NCBI RefSeq assembly: GCF_043290135.1
Contig: NC_134701.1
Span: 33,569,501 to 33,633,500, forward strand
DNA from: Rhipicephalus microplus
Taxonomy: Eukaryota > Arthropoda > Arachnida > Ixodida > Ixodidae
Direction of reading: 5' to 3'
Length of the DNA: 64,000 bases
A program made the translations under genes and the position numbers. Positions 46,514 to 55,796 of this stretch are shown here, piece after piece. Within the stretch, counting starts at the first letter, position 1; every line of letters begins with the position of its first letter. Under the pieces are notes generated by a model that saw only the letters and a list, made by a program, of their open reading frames with translations, was not told where the DNA came from and searched no databases.

Positions 46514-46682
46514 AATGCCGCCAGCACGTAGTGGGTTGGCAGCAAGAGCGGCTCTAAGTCTGGAGGAAAAAAGAAGATCGCGTTCTTCTCTGCTCGAGAG
46601 CCAGCCCCGACTGACGCATCGTCCTAGAGCTAGCCACCCGGTCGTTCAACAAATCCCCCAGTACTTGTGACTCATCGTGACA
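46514..46682 (+). mobile_element. 3' LTR of the young Gypsy
   Basis: Identical to the 5' LTR except for two transitions. One of them changes the AATAAA signal to AACAAA (46648-46653). The purine tract for plus-strand priming sits directly before it. Confidence 0.9.
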
Positions 46683-46686
46683 ATAT

Positions 46687-47388
46687 GCCTAAAAAGGGCA
46701 ATTAGAAGAACATGAAAACAAAATACAAGGCTAATCAATGCGCCAGTATCAAAGCGCGGGTTACGGGTTCTCTATTTCCGCAACACCCAGCCAGAAAATC
46801 ACGTTCTGCAGTGATAAAGCAACCGATGAGGTGCTTACGCATTTATTACCTAGCGAGTATGTTTTTTCGGCTTCAATCATTTCTCGGGTAAGCGGATTTC
46901 TATCCTTTGCCAATATAGAGCACTAATAAAAGAGAGGGGTGCACCCACAATCTCGGCAATGAATGCCAAGGTGCCCTTGCACAACATTGTGCACAATGTT
47001 TAGGCTTGTATTTTATCTTCATGTTCTGGAGAATCTTCCTTTTTTAGGCATATATATTCTTGCCACTCTGTAAAATAAACTTAGTTGGAAGTCAGCGCTG
47101 TTTCTGTCTACTCTGTCGCTTTTTTCTATGGACGTGTGCTGAAAAAACTTGCAAATATGACTACGCACTAGTCCAAGCTTCCAGTCTTGTGAATAGCCGC
47201 TAGTTTAGTGACTTTACCGGAAAAAACCAGCCACACCAACGTTTACTCTTAAAAAAAACACTTCAATTTGTCTTCTGCGTAAAGCGGTCATGTTTGTTAC
47301 GCTTATTTTTCGCGCAAAAGAAAAAAAATTGCCCGCAGCTTCCCTCGGGGGAACACTGAGGAGGATGCGGACCATATAATTGGTTAAC
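46687..47388. repeat. Right half of the split repeat and its reversed full copy
   Basis: 46687-46735 completes the repeat interrupted by the Gypsy element. 46935-47115 holds the reversed copy. Between them (46740-46930) and after 47120 no gene is seen. Confidence 0.55.
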
Positions 47389-47520
47389 GGGGTGTTAAAG
47401 TGCGACTTACTTGGGTCGATGGCTAAATTGGTTAACGTGGTTGTGAAATGGGGTGTTAAATTGCGACTTACTTGGGTCGATGGCTAAATTGGTTAACGTG
47501 GTTGTAGGGGGGGTGTTAAA
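47389..47520. repeat. 61-bp tandem duplication
   Basis: Two near-identical 61-bp units (47389-47449 and 47450-47510), each with tgcgacttacttgggtcgat followed by ggctaaattggttaacgtgg, plus the start of a third. Confidence 0.85.
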
Positions 47521-48539
47521 TGAGTGAACACGTACACACGTATGCGAAAGGGCGGCGCTGGTCGAAGGGACGTCGATCATTGTGTTTGTGGATTCGTTGG
47601 AATTCATTTCACCGCGACCTTGGACGTCGACGCGCCGTACAAACCAACCGACGAGCGGCAACTGAGCGAGCGAGCGCCGACCTTGAGTATATATACAGCA
47701 CGACGGCGCATGCACTGTCAGCTGTTGAATGTTCTCGAAGCGGGACGCCACACGCGCGTCCACTGGAGAATCAGGAGAATTGTAGATGTCGAACGCGGTG
47801 TGTAGAGGAGGAAGGGTGCACAGATGGTGGAGGAGTGAAGCGCGCGCGGTGTGTAGAGGAGGAAGGGATGCACAGATGGTGGAAGAGTGGGCGACGGCGC
47901 GACGGCGCATGTGCGCGCGTCAGCTGTCGAATGTTCGAGAAGCGGTGCGGACGGCGCACTACAAGGCGCGAGTATAAGATGCTCCGCATCTAAAAGCGCT
48001 ATTGCCACATGCCCAAGTGGTAGTCAAGTGGAAGAAGGAAGCCGTGGGCTTGTCCAAGATAAGACTCTTTATTTGGCCAAGCTTGTGGCCGGGAAACAGA
48101 AAGTCAAACTACAGCAGCATTGCGCACTGTGCACTGAAAGCGGCGAGCAGAACGCCGACTCTCTATAATCTGATCCGCGGCAGCGCGTGTCCACACGAGG
48201 CGTCGAGCAATCGAGCGTTCTCATGGGTGACCAAGTGTTTTTGAGACTGAACTGAGGTGTTCGCGTTTGTACGCTCAAGCCTAACACATGCGTCCCGGAC
48301 ACTATCTTGAATGCTGTCTGATATTCTGGCGTGGACAGCGCGAGGCAGCATGTTCGTCTTGCGCTTGTTGGTCTCTCGTGTTTATTTCGCGCTAAAAGCT
48401 ACCGTAAGCAATATGTACGTGTGTAAAACGTCAGTAACGTAAAAGATAGATAGGCGCAAGTGTGAGGCATTATGATGCCGCGCAGTTTTAGAGAGTTAAG
48501 CGTGGCATCAATCTGCATTGCTTTCAACCTGCGTTCCGG
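47521..48539. repeat. LTR-like and repeat-rich region, no gene
   Basis: A 45-bp unit with gcggtgtgtagaggaggaag and tgcacagatggtgga occurs twice (about 47796 and 47845). The phrase gtcagctgt(t/c)gaatgttc occurs at 47716 and 47928. Near 48062-48090 the minus strand has an AATAAA signal in ggccaaataaagagtc, resembling a minus-oriented LTR, but no partner LTR was found. Open frames here overlap on both strands and look random. Confidence 0.4.
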
Positions 48540-48877
48540 TGGTCATTGTTACGCTTGATGCAGGCTAGCTTTCGCGCTCCGACTGGCGGACTAGAAAAGG
48601 CTGACTTGTCTCGGATGTTCTTGAATGCCGTTGCCAAACGCTTGCCACCAAAACCGAAAATCAGTACTCAGGAATGGCAATAGGATAAACAGGAGCATGC
48701 TGATCACAGGTGGTGCATTACGTGCGCAAGGTGCGCCACAAACTGAACAAGGTGACTGCTATATCTAGGATTCTTGTGTTTTCTACTCCGAATAAAGGGG
48801 CACAACTGTGCCAGCGAACTTCTCGTGCTGGTGGTAAAGGTGCTAAAAGAGATGTGAAACCACTCAGTTGTTCTGGT
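48540..48877 (+). pseudogene. Penelope-like element, RT C-terminus to start of GIY-YIG (left part)
   Basis: Plus-strand frame with VVHYVRKVRHKLNKVTAI, GAQLCQRTSR and VKPLSCSG, which by pattern is the linker between the PLE reverse transcriptase and its GIY-YIG nuclease. It is cut at 48877 by a Gypsy element; the same reading frame resumes exactly at 52607 after removal of one CTGGT duplicate. Upstream sequence is decayed. Confidence 0.65.
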
Positions 48878-49314
48878 TGTCAGCGATGTCCGAATGAATG
48901 TAGTCAAGGCGAGGTTCAAATTTTAAGAAAAACTGTATTTTGCTATGTTACAAGTGAATCGGCAGTGGTTACATGTAAAAGGAAACTGGACTCGGTGCAG
49001 GAGCTTGATCGGATACGTCCGACGCCACACGCGTCTCGGCTCGCTCTGCGGTGCGTTGCTCTGCGGTCCCGGCTCGAGTCTCGGCTCGTTCTCCCCTCTC
49101 TCGCGATGCGTTGCTATGCGGTCTCGCTCGAAGGCTCACTTTTTGTTTTTTTGAAGGTTCGTTGAACCAATGGGCAACCGCGTCGAGTGGACGCGCTCAG
49201 GGCTCGGAGTCCGCGTTAACGCAGTGCAGCGTTTCCCGAGCAAGCACGGAGACGCTGCCGGAGAATGAAACGCTGCCGGAGAATTCAGCTGTGCGAACTC
49301 GAGTGCCGCTGACA
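48878..49314 (-). mobile_element. 3' LTR of the deleted Gypsy
   Basis: 437 bp, bounded by tgtcagc and gctgaca. About 15 differences from the other LTR, including one-base indels. The fused pol frame ends inside it at 49197. Confidence 0.9.
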
Positions 49315-50744
49315 CGGCCCTCCCGAAAATTGCGCCTGTCCTCAGGCGTGCGTGTCGTTAGATGGCGATGGTTCCGTAACTTTTGGAGCGGCTCCTTATA
49401 TCTACGAAGCTGCTCCACGTTGATGATTTTTTGGTTGATCATGCCCGGTGTGTGGGGTACTCTTTGGATCTCGGCCCTGTTTCCTCCGACGAGGGCCGTT
49501 ATCTCGAACGGACCTTCATAGCGAGGGTCTAATGTGCCTCGAGCGCTCAACTCAAGCAGGACGAGGTCCCCCGTTATGAACCTCGGAGTTCGCCGCTTCT
49601 TGTCGTATCGGACCGTTGTTTTGAGCTGACTCTGCAGTAGCCTCTCTCTTGTCTCCGCACGTCCCCTTGCCAAGTCGTGTAGTCTATGAGACTCGTCGAT
49701 GCCCCCCTCGACTGAGGCGAGGTTGATGGTTTTCTCGTTGAGTTTGCGATAGTCGTGTACCATTCTCCGTGGAGTCGTCGCGTGGTGCGGTTGGTCGACG
49801 ACTACCGTTGGAGCACCGTACTCGCTTTCGCTCGGCCTTATGATGCCCTTGGAGAGGTAGTCATTCACCTGTTCTTGGATGAACTTGCGATCAGCCGGTG
49901 AGCACCTGTACCGCCTCGATGACACTGGTATATTGTCTCTGAGTTCGATGCTATGCTCGGTGTGAGGACACACGCCCAAAGTGTCGCCTTTGGAAGTGAA
50001 CGCTTGGTGATGCCTTAACAGAATTGCGTGAAGTTGTTCCCTCTCTGCCTCGGTGGCATCCTTCGTTATCTTCCGTGTGGCGTCTTCGACTAGACTCGTG
50101 AAGTCTTCGTCGGGTGCGGGACATTCCGTGTTGAGGCGCACGTACCCTTCGTCTTCGGAAACACTCTTGTCCGATTGCCGGCAGAACGTCGCAATAAGCG
50201 TTTCCCCGGTGCGGTGTGGTGTACCTTGTTTCGGGGGTGGCACTTCGGACGATGAAAATTTTCCGGAGGGCTCGACTGGAACGATAGTCACATCGTTTGA
50301 CGTGTGAAACGTTACGTCGACGTTCGCGACTCGTCGCCAGTCTGATCCCAGAATCAGGTCGATGCCGCTTGGCAGTTCCGTTACCACGACGTCTTCGAGT
50401 CGCATATTCGTGGTGCCCAATGTCACATCAAGTGTTGCAGCGAGAGTTGGGCATATGCTGCGGTTGAGAACTTCAATGTTCTCGCGCGATACCCATGCGT
50501 GCGTGGGAATGTCGTCCGTCAAGGCATTGGCACTCATGATGGATAAGTTGGCGCCACTGTCAATGCACACGCGGACGGGTCGGTTGTTAGCAGTACCGGA
50601 CACTATTGGTAATGTGCCGCCCGTGGAATGCAAAAAACAGTTCGCTTGCCTAGGTGACGTAGTCCCTGTTTCGTGGCTGCTATTGCTCTCTTCGCTCGTT
50701 TCTCGTCCGCTCTGATCGTTGCTGGCGTTTTCGGCTTTCTGCAA
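49197..50744 (-). CDS. Fused Pol remnant: protease, RT fingers, integrase C-terminus
   Basis: One open frame of 515 codons. Residues 62-64 are the protease DSG triad (CIDSGANLSIM); a post-protease strand DLILGSDWRR is at 129-138. RT fingers begin near 270 (SSRRYRCSPADRKFI, KGIIRPSESEYGAPTVVV) and reach VHDYRKLNEKTINLASVEGG at 329-348. Directly afterwards the sequence is RLHDLARGRAETRERL and a Gypsy integrase C-terminal module (FITGDLVLLELSARG, RYEGPFEI, VEQLRRY) to about 450. RT palm with its catalytic Asp residues, RNase H and the integrase core are gone, yet the frame stays open across the junction at about 49680-49725. It is in the -1 frame relative to gag. It could still supply protease but not copy or integrate. 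Confidence 0.85.
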   Translation of the reverse strand: MQKAENASNDQSGRETSEESNSSHETGTTSPRQANCFLHSTGGTLPIVSGTANNRPVRVCIDSGANLSIMSANALTDDIPTHAWVSRENIEVLNRSICPTLAATLDVTLGTTNMRLEDVVVTELPSGIDLILGSDWRRVANVDVTFHTSNDVTIVPVEPSGKFSSSEVPPPKQGTPHRTGETLIATFCRQSDKSVSEDEGYVRLNTECPAPDEDFTSLVEDATRKITKDATEAEREQLHAILLRHHQAFTSKGDTLGVCPHTEHSIELRDNIPVSSRRYRCSPADRKFIQEQVNDYLSKGIIRPSESEYGAPTVVVDQPHHATTPRRMVHDYRKLNEKTINLASVEGGIDESHRLHDLARGRAETRERLLQSQLKTTVRYDKKRRTPRFITGDLVLLELSARGTLDPRYEGPFEITALVGGNRAEIQRVPHTPGMINQKIINVEQLRRYKEPLQKLRNHRHLTTRTPEDRRNFREGRVSGTRVRTAEFSGSVSFSGSVSVLARETLHCVNADSEP

Positions 50745-52171
50745 TCACGGGACAGGTGACCGATGTCGCCGCAGTTGAAGCACGAACGAGCAGAGAAGGG
50801 CCGCGGGTGTGGAGCTCCCGAGAAATCGCTGCGCGGGTTGGCCTTTGGCAAGTTGGCAGAGCTGCTGGCTGGCACCCTCTGGTTCGAACCCTGACCACGG
50901 CTTGCTGTAGACGATGACAGTTTCTTGTCGTTCTCGGCACACACGGTCGTGCGACGCCTCGCGTCGAGCAAAGCCGCTCTGTCAATGAGTTCGGTTACTG
51001 TGCCACACAGCTGCGCTGCGAGTGGGTTGGCCCATTTGTCGTCCTCGATGCCGCTGAGAATGAGGGTAATACGTTCTTCCTCTGCTAAACGGTACTACGG
51101 CGCCTTGTTCAGAATGGCGTTCTTCGAGTACATGTACTCGACGATGGTCTCGTGGCTCTGAAGGCGTCGCTTCGTCTGCAGTTCGAGGAACTCCTGCATT
51201 GTCAGCTTTCGTTTGAATCGGAGAATGAGCGCTTCCTTCCATTGCTCCCAGGTGTCATACTGTGAGCCGTAGGCGCTGTGCCAATCCTTGGCAGATCCCG
51301 TCAAGCGGCTTGCTGCTGTCACCAACGTCAGCGATGGCGTCCAGTGGGCGAGCGCTGCGATTCTCTCCACTTGCGTAATCCATTCGTGAGTACTTTGTTG
51401 CGGCGTCCCATCGAACAAGGGGATTGAGGATGACGTGTCGCTTGTGGAATGAATCTGGATTGGGCTCGTCGTCGGTGGACCTCTCGACAGCGTGTTGGCG
51501 AGCAGGGCTTGTGTGTTCACGAGCGCGGCGAGGATCTGGGCCATGGAAGGTTCTCCCTCGTGCGTTGAAACGGTCGGCGCGGCGGGGCGTGCCGCGTCTT
51601 GGTTGGTGCCGTCGTTCAGTGACGGTGGCCGCGTCGAACCCGAGGACATCGTTATGTCAGCAGGGACGGAATGGTGCAGCCCGAGGGTTGGAGTCGTCAC
51701 CCGTTCCGTTGGCAGTGAAGCGTTCTGATGGGCTTTGTGCAATGTCTCACGTTCACTCGTGGTCACACGGTTAGGCTAGGCTCGCAGGCTGCTCAGTTCA
51801 GCGCAAAGCCTCGTGTTGTCGGCGGACAGCGTCTCCAGGTGCGCCTGCCTGTCGTCGTCGTAGGCAGCCTGGTCCTTCGCTGACAAGTCCGTCGGCTCTA
51901 GGGCTTGGCGAGTGATGTTGTCGCGGATGATTCTTGCGATGAGCTCGTCCTTTCGTCCGGAGCACCGTAGACCTCGTGCTCTCAGCTCGTCGACGAGTTG
52001 CTTTTTCGTTACATTGGCCATCCTGCTGTGGTCGAGGGTCGTGAACACACTTTCGACGATGGTCGTTTCGGACTCCCGAGACGATGCACGGCGTGGCGTC
52101 GCTCTTTCTCGTGGCGTCGTTTGCTCCTCCGCATGCAGCTCGGTCGATTTACATCCTGTCGGCTGCGCCAT
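50603..52171 (-). pseudogene. Gag of the deleted Gypsy, two in-frame stops
   Basis: A continuous minus-strand frame with TAG at 51776-51778 and 51095-51097. Its first ATG uses the last base of the LTR and the first two of the primer binding site. Residues 53-83 (VTKKQLVDELRARGLRCSGR and on to ELIARI) match a SAP motif, a small DNA-binding helix pair. Then a coiled-coil-like stretch, a Ser/Thr/Pro-rich linker, a retrotransposon Gag domain (HEWITQVERIAALAHW, DWHSAYGSQYDTWEQW, LQSHETIVEYMYSKN) and a zinc knuckle CFNCGDIGHLSRDC at about 50745-50790. Apart from the two stops the frame is intact. Confidence 0.85.
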
Positions 52172-52606
52172 GTCAGCGATGTCCGAATGAATGTAGTCAA
52201 GGCGAGGTTCAAATTTTAAGAAAAACTGTATTGTGCTAAGTTACAAGTGAATGGGCAGTGGTTACATGTAAAAGGAAACTGGACTCGGTGCAGGAGCTCG
52301 ATCGGATACGTCCGACGCCACTCGCGTCTCGGCTCGCTCTGCGGTGCGTTGCTCTGCGGTCCCGGCTCGAATCTCGTCTCGTTTTCCCCTCTCTGGCGAT
52401 GCGTTGCTATGCGGTCTCGCTCGAAGGCTCACTTTTTGTTTTTTTTAATGTTCGTTGAACCAATGGGCAACCGCGTCGAGTGGACGCGCTCAGGGCTCGG
52501 AGTCCGCGTTAACGCAGTGCGGCGTTTCCCGAGCAAGCACGGAGACGCTGCCGGAGAATGAAACGCTGCGGAGAATTCATCTGTGCGAACTCGAGTGCCG
52601 CTGACA
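52171..52606 (-). mobile_element. 5' LTR of the deleted Gypsy
   Basis: 436 bp, bounded by tgtcagc and gctgaca on the plus strand. Followed on the minus strand by the tRNA-Ser-type primer binding site at 52154-52170. Confidence 0.9.
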
Positions 52607-52899
52607 CTGGTGAAAGTGTCTACGAAATTCCCCTGAGATGTAGCAAGTCATATACTTGGAACGAGCGGGGTGGTGCGCTCCCTCAGGTAATTGCTGATAT
52701 TCCGAACAACCACCTGATGGAGCGCATCAATAGCGTAAGTGATGGAGCGCATTTTCTGAAGCATGTTACGTCAAGCTCAAGTGCACAACGCTTCGAGCAT
52801 GTTCAGGTAATTGACAAGAGCAGAGACCGAGCGCCGAGTGAACCATTAGAGGCTCTTCATGTTGCCACAAGTGCTCCTTTTTTACGATTTTCATGTTAG
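52607..52899 (+). pseudogene. Penelope-like element GIY-YIG nuclease (right part)
   Basis: Frame with ESVYEIPLRCSKSYTWNERG, where the PLE norm is VYEIPL.CGKSYIGQTGRC, so the second half of the GIY-YIG signature (YIGQTG) is changed to YTWNERG. AHFLKHVTSSSSAQRFEHVQ and VIDKSRDRAPSEPLEALH follow, the typical C-terminal part. A TAG-free frame to 52899. The start of this gene is at 48540-48877 on the other side of the Gypsy insertion. Confidence 0.75.
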
Positions 52900-53053
52900 C
52901 GCCAGATTACATTGTAACTACGACCTCACGCAAAGTTAAGCCGAATAATTTCACGCAAGACGCCACTTACGTTTGTGTTATGTGAATATTGCGCGTTTGC
53001 GCTAATATTTAGGTCTGCTGAATGTGTATTTAGGTCTGCTGAAATATTGTTTT

Positions 53054-53295
53054 TTACATGAGGAATTTAACGCCCAAAACTACCACATGAATATGAGCAA
53101 CGCCGTAGTGCAGGGCTCCGGAAATTTGGACCACTGGGTGTTCTTTCGCGAACATGCGAATCTTAGCACACGGGCTTACGTCACTTTTGCCTCCGTCGAA
53201 ATTGCAGCCGCCGCAGCCGGGATAGAATACGGCGAACTACTGGTCAGCCGCAGCAGCCGAGTGCCTAGCCACAAGACCATTGCGGCAGGGTGCTC
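53054..53295 (-). mobile_element. Ruka-like SINE, minus strand
   Basis: Reversed Ruka: tail atgtggtagttttgggcgtt, body gtccaaatttccggagccct, and a tRNA-like head with gtcttgtggctaggcactcg and cggctgctg near 53245-53290. The gap between body and head is about as in the full copy at 20610. Flanking duplication not clear. Confidence 0.8.
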
Positions 53296-53339
53296 CAAAA
53301 TTTTCAAAGTATATGCTAAAGGGACGCAGTACCTCAGTT

Positions 53340-54840
53340 GAAAACGTACATTATGCACCCTAAGTATTGTGAGCCAAACAACTCACCAATAAATTCTTGT
53401 GAGACACAGTGTTTCACATTCGCCTGAGCATTTGCCGAACGTGAGAAGCTTTTACAAGATTTGAAGGATAAGAAAAATGCTTGGACCACGGAATTCACGT
53501 TTAATTTTTACGACACAGATTGAGCCATTCCAACTGGCCCAAGAACATGCGTATTTATCTGCGAAGTATTTCATTTTATTGTGACCCTTCTCATCGACTA
53601 AACCATGTGTTTAAAATGTAGTGATCATAGCTTTTGCAATAATTACGTAAAGTATTATCCCTTCATACCAATTCATATCCCCAAATTTTATGCGCAATAT
53701 ATTAGTCACGCTTGCGCTTTGTGACATGGCAAATGATCATGCCACAATCAACATCAATATCTGGTAGTAAGCAGTACTGTTTTAATAATTTCTCAGTATA
53801 GTTTTCAAGCCTGCAACCTCTACTCGACTTGCACTCGCAGTCTGTTTAAAAGATACAAATTTAAAGAGCTGTGGAAATTTAGGAGTCTGAGCACGCGTTT
53901 TTAATCATTGAGCAGAGCGAACGGGTAAAGTGAAATATTCTGTCGCATGCGAGTACTTACTGAAACCTTCGCGTAGGTTACTTCAAAAACGAGTGTTCTT
54001 GTTGGGGGCGAATTTTATGCGATCTACTTTACGCAGTCACGTAGAACGTCTTTTTTGCGCTTTTGTTGCATGAAACGCTAAAGTAAACGGGAGTCCCCTA
54101 TCATGTTCAGTTGCTGCTAAGGCATACTTTCTCGCATGTGCACGGCGCGTTAGAAAAGCGTCAAAATGGCCCTAGGTACTGTGCTATTGTTAAGAACCCG
54201 GCAACGCTACGCATTCAACTCGTTCGCAACGAAAGCGCGTTGAAAGAGTATGGCAGCGCAAGGGGATGCGATGCGAGCAAGTCAATAGCATTAATGGCGG
54301 AGTGCGGCAAACATTTGCGACACTCTGAAATGTTACTAGTGGCTCTACACGCCAGCACACGCCCACCTGTTGCATGACCACAATCCGCCAGTTCATGCAC
54401 AGAGGAAGACGTGCGCATTGTGTTCCACTTTGACTTACTCTGTCTCAACATTGATTTCAGATGCGAAGCAGCTGTTTGACTAGCCTGTGTAACGTTGTTC
54501 TCCATCCGCAGCATTCCCTTCGCCGCAGGTGTTCGCCGCAAGTACTTCACGCTCTCCTAGGAGTTCGCGGTGACGTATCTCTCTCTCGCATGTCGTGCAC
54601 TCGCCACGTGTCATCTCTCTCTTGATTCACCCTCTACCCCGCTCGCAACGCTCGAGCCCACTCCTCACGTGGGCATCATCCCACCCACGCCACCGAGTGG
54701 GCGCGCTGCTCGCGCCTCGAGAATCTCGCGGCGCCGACAATGTTACAGTGTACTAGAAGGAGGCAGTGGAGTGAACGAGGCGGCCGCGCCGCATCTCGGC
54801 TGTTTCTCCGGCTGGTGACAGTAACGGCGGCGCTGTAGTT
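53340..54840. other. No gene seen
   Basis: AT-rich to 54100, then more GC-rich. Overlapping frames around 54111-54550 on both strands resemble nothing known to me. A phrase near 54460 (ttcagatgcgaagcagctg) is the kind of sequence common in tick repeats. Confidence 0.4.
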
Positions 54841-54889
54841 CTATGGTACTGAAGATCGCGGGAGCGTCTGCATCGGGAGCGCGTGCGCC

Positions 54890-55120
54890 CGAGCCTGTGA
54901 AAGCGTGTAATTGCTCGTTTTCAGCGCGTTTAATGAGTTTCTGTGCCTTTATAAGTGGACGCACCTGCTACGCGCCATTGTGCACAAGTAAATATGCAGG
55001 CACGCCAAAATTGCGTCGATACATTTACAGTTTCAAGAGCCTGCCGACCAAGAAAAAAAAAAGTCAATCGAAATTCGCACGGATCCGTCTAGATCCATAC
55101 TCAATCAGCGCTTTGAGCTG
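54890..55120 (+). other. Possible THAP-like coding remnant
   Basis: In the frame 54843-55121 a stretch CYAPLCTSKYAGTPKLRRYI is followed by SFKSLPTKKKK, which recalls the start of a THAP zinc finger (C-x2-4-C, then a basic region). The second half (C-x2-H and the AVPTLF-type end) is not found in frame. THAP domains occur in host proteins and in P-element transposases. Weak. Confidence 0.25.
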
Positions 55121-55683
55121 AGTTACATCATTGGTGACTACTGGCAAACTACAAAGAGAGGACAAGTACCAAAACAATGATTAACTTATGCGCTCGTTTT
55201 GTCAGCAGTCAACGATATCCAGAGCACAATGTCTCCCATATGAGCCTACATTCGCTCGATTGGTTCACGAGAAATCCGAGTGTAAGTAACGTTGTCACAA
55301 GATTTATTGGTGACGACTCTTTTTTATCATGCCAGTTTTGTGGAAGATATTATTATTTGCTTTCTGAAAGGCTTGTTACGTATTAAACGTATTAAAAACA
55401 ACACTCAAACATAATAAAAAGTGTCGATTGTATATATACCCCATCTATTAATCTGTGTGAATTCATTGCAATTAGTTTTAATTTTGTATCGACAGCGTAA
55501 ATTGTGCTGCTTTCCAAATATTTTATTGGCGTAATGGCTTTGCAAGTGAGCAAATATATGACGATGCTTTGTAATATAAGCGTAGTCCTCTTATCATTAT
55601 CAAAGGTGTAGGCAGGCTGTGGTGCATCTCGTTTTGTGAAATTTACCTTCGTTGTATACGTACATAGCAAACACACACGCACA

Positions 55684-55686
<3 letters not shown>

Positions 55687-55750
<64 letters not shown>

Positions 55751-55796
55751 TTATGTGTTTGTTTAATATATATATATTTATATATATATATATATT
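55687..55796. repeat. (TA)n-rich tract
   Basis: About 25 TA units at 55687-55738 followed by interrupted TA. Tyr-Ile repeat frames across it are artefacts. Confidence 0.9.

Larger units (their letters stand above)
41094..46682 (+). mobile_element. Young, nearly intact Ty3/Gypsy retrotransposon
   Basis: A 5.6-kb element with 169-bp LTRs that differ at only two positions, gag and pol in a -1 frame relation, a purine-rich tract (ggaaggggggat, 46502-46513) before the 3' LTR, and ATAT at both flanks (41090-41093 and 46683-46686). No envelope-like frame. It is the best-preserved element in the window; its only clear coding lesion is one stop in gag. The LTR edges could shift by one to three bases because the flanking AT run is ambiguous. 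Confidence 0.9.
48878..52606 (-). mobile_element. Internally deleted Ty3/Gypsy element with SAP-like Gag
   Basis: A 3.7-kb element with TGTCAGC...GCTGACA LTRs of 437 and 436 bp and a 5-bp target duplication CTGGT (48873-48877 and 52607-52611). On the minus strand: 5' LTR (52171-52606), primer binding site tggcgcagccgacagg (from 52170), matching the 3' end of a tRNA-Ser, gag, protease, the RT start, a large deletion, then the integrase C-terminus and the 3' LTR. LTR divergence by eye is about 3 to 4 percent, so it is older than the element at 41094. Confidence 0.9.

Noticed and set aside
41094..46682. Envelope gene, which would make this an endogenous errantivirus
   Set aside because: No open frame remains between the end of pol (46285) and the 3' LTR (46514).
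47521..48110. Minus-oriented LTR
   Set aside because: An AATAAA signal and LTR-like composition are present, but no partner, primer site or target duplication could be found; kept only as a repeat-rich region.
50625..50640. T-rich heptamer in the gag/pol overlap as a -1 slippery site
   Set aside because: The run of six T followed by G is not in the phase needed with the gag codons (GTT TTT TGC), so it is not a standard site.
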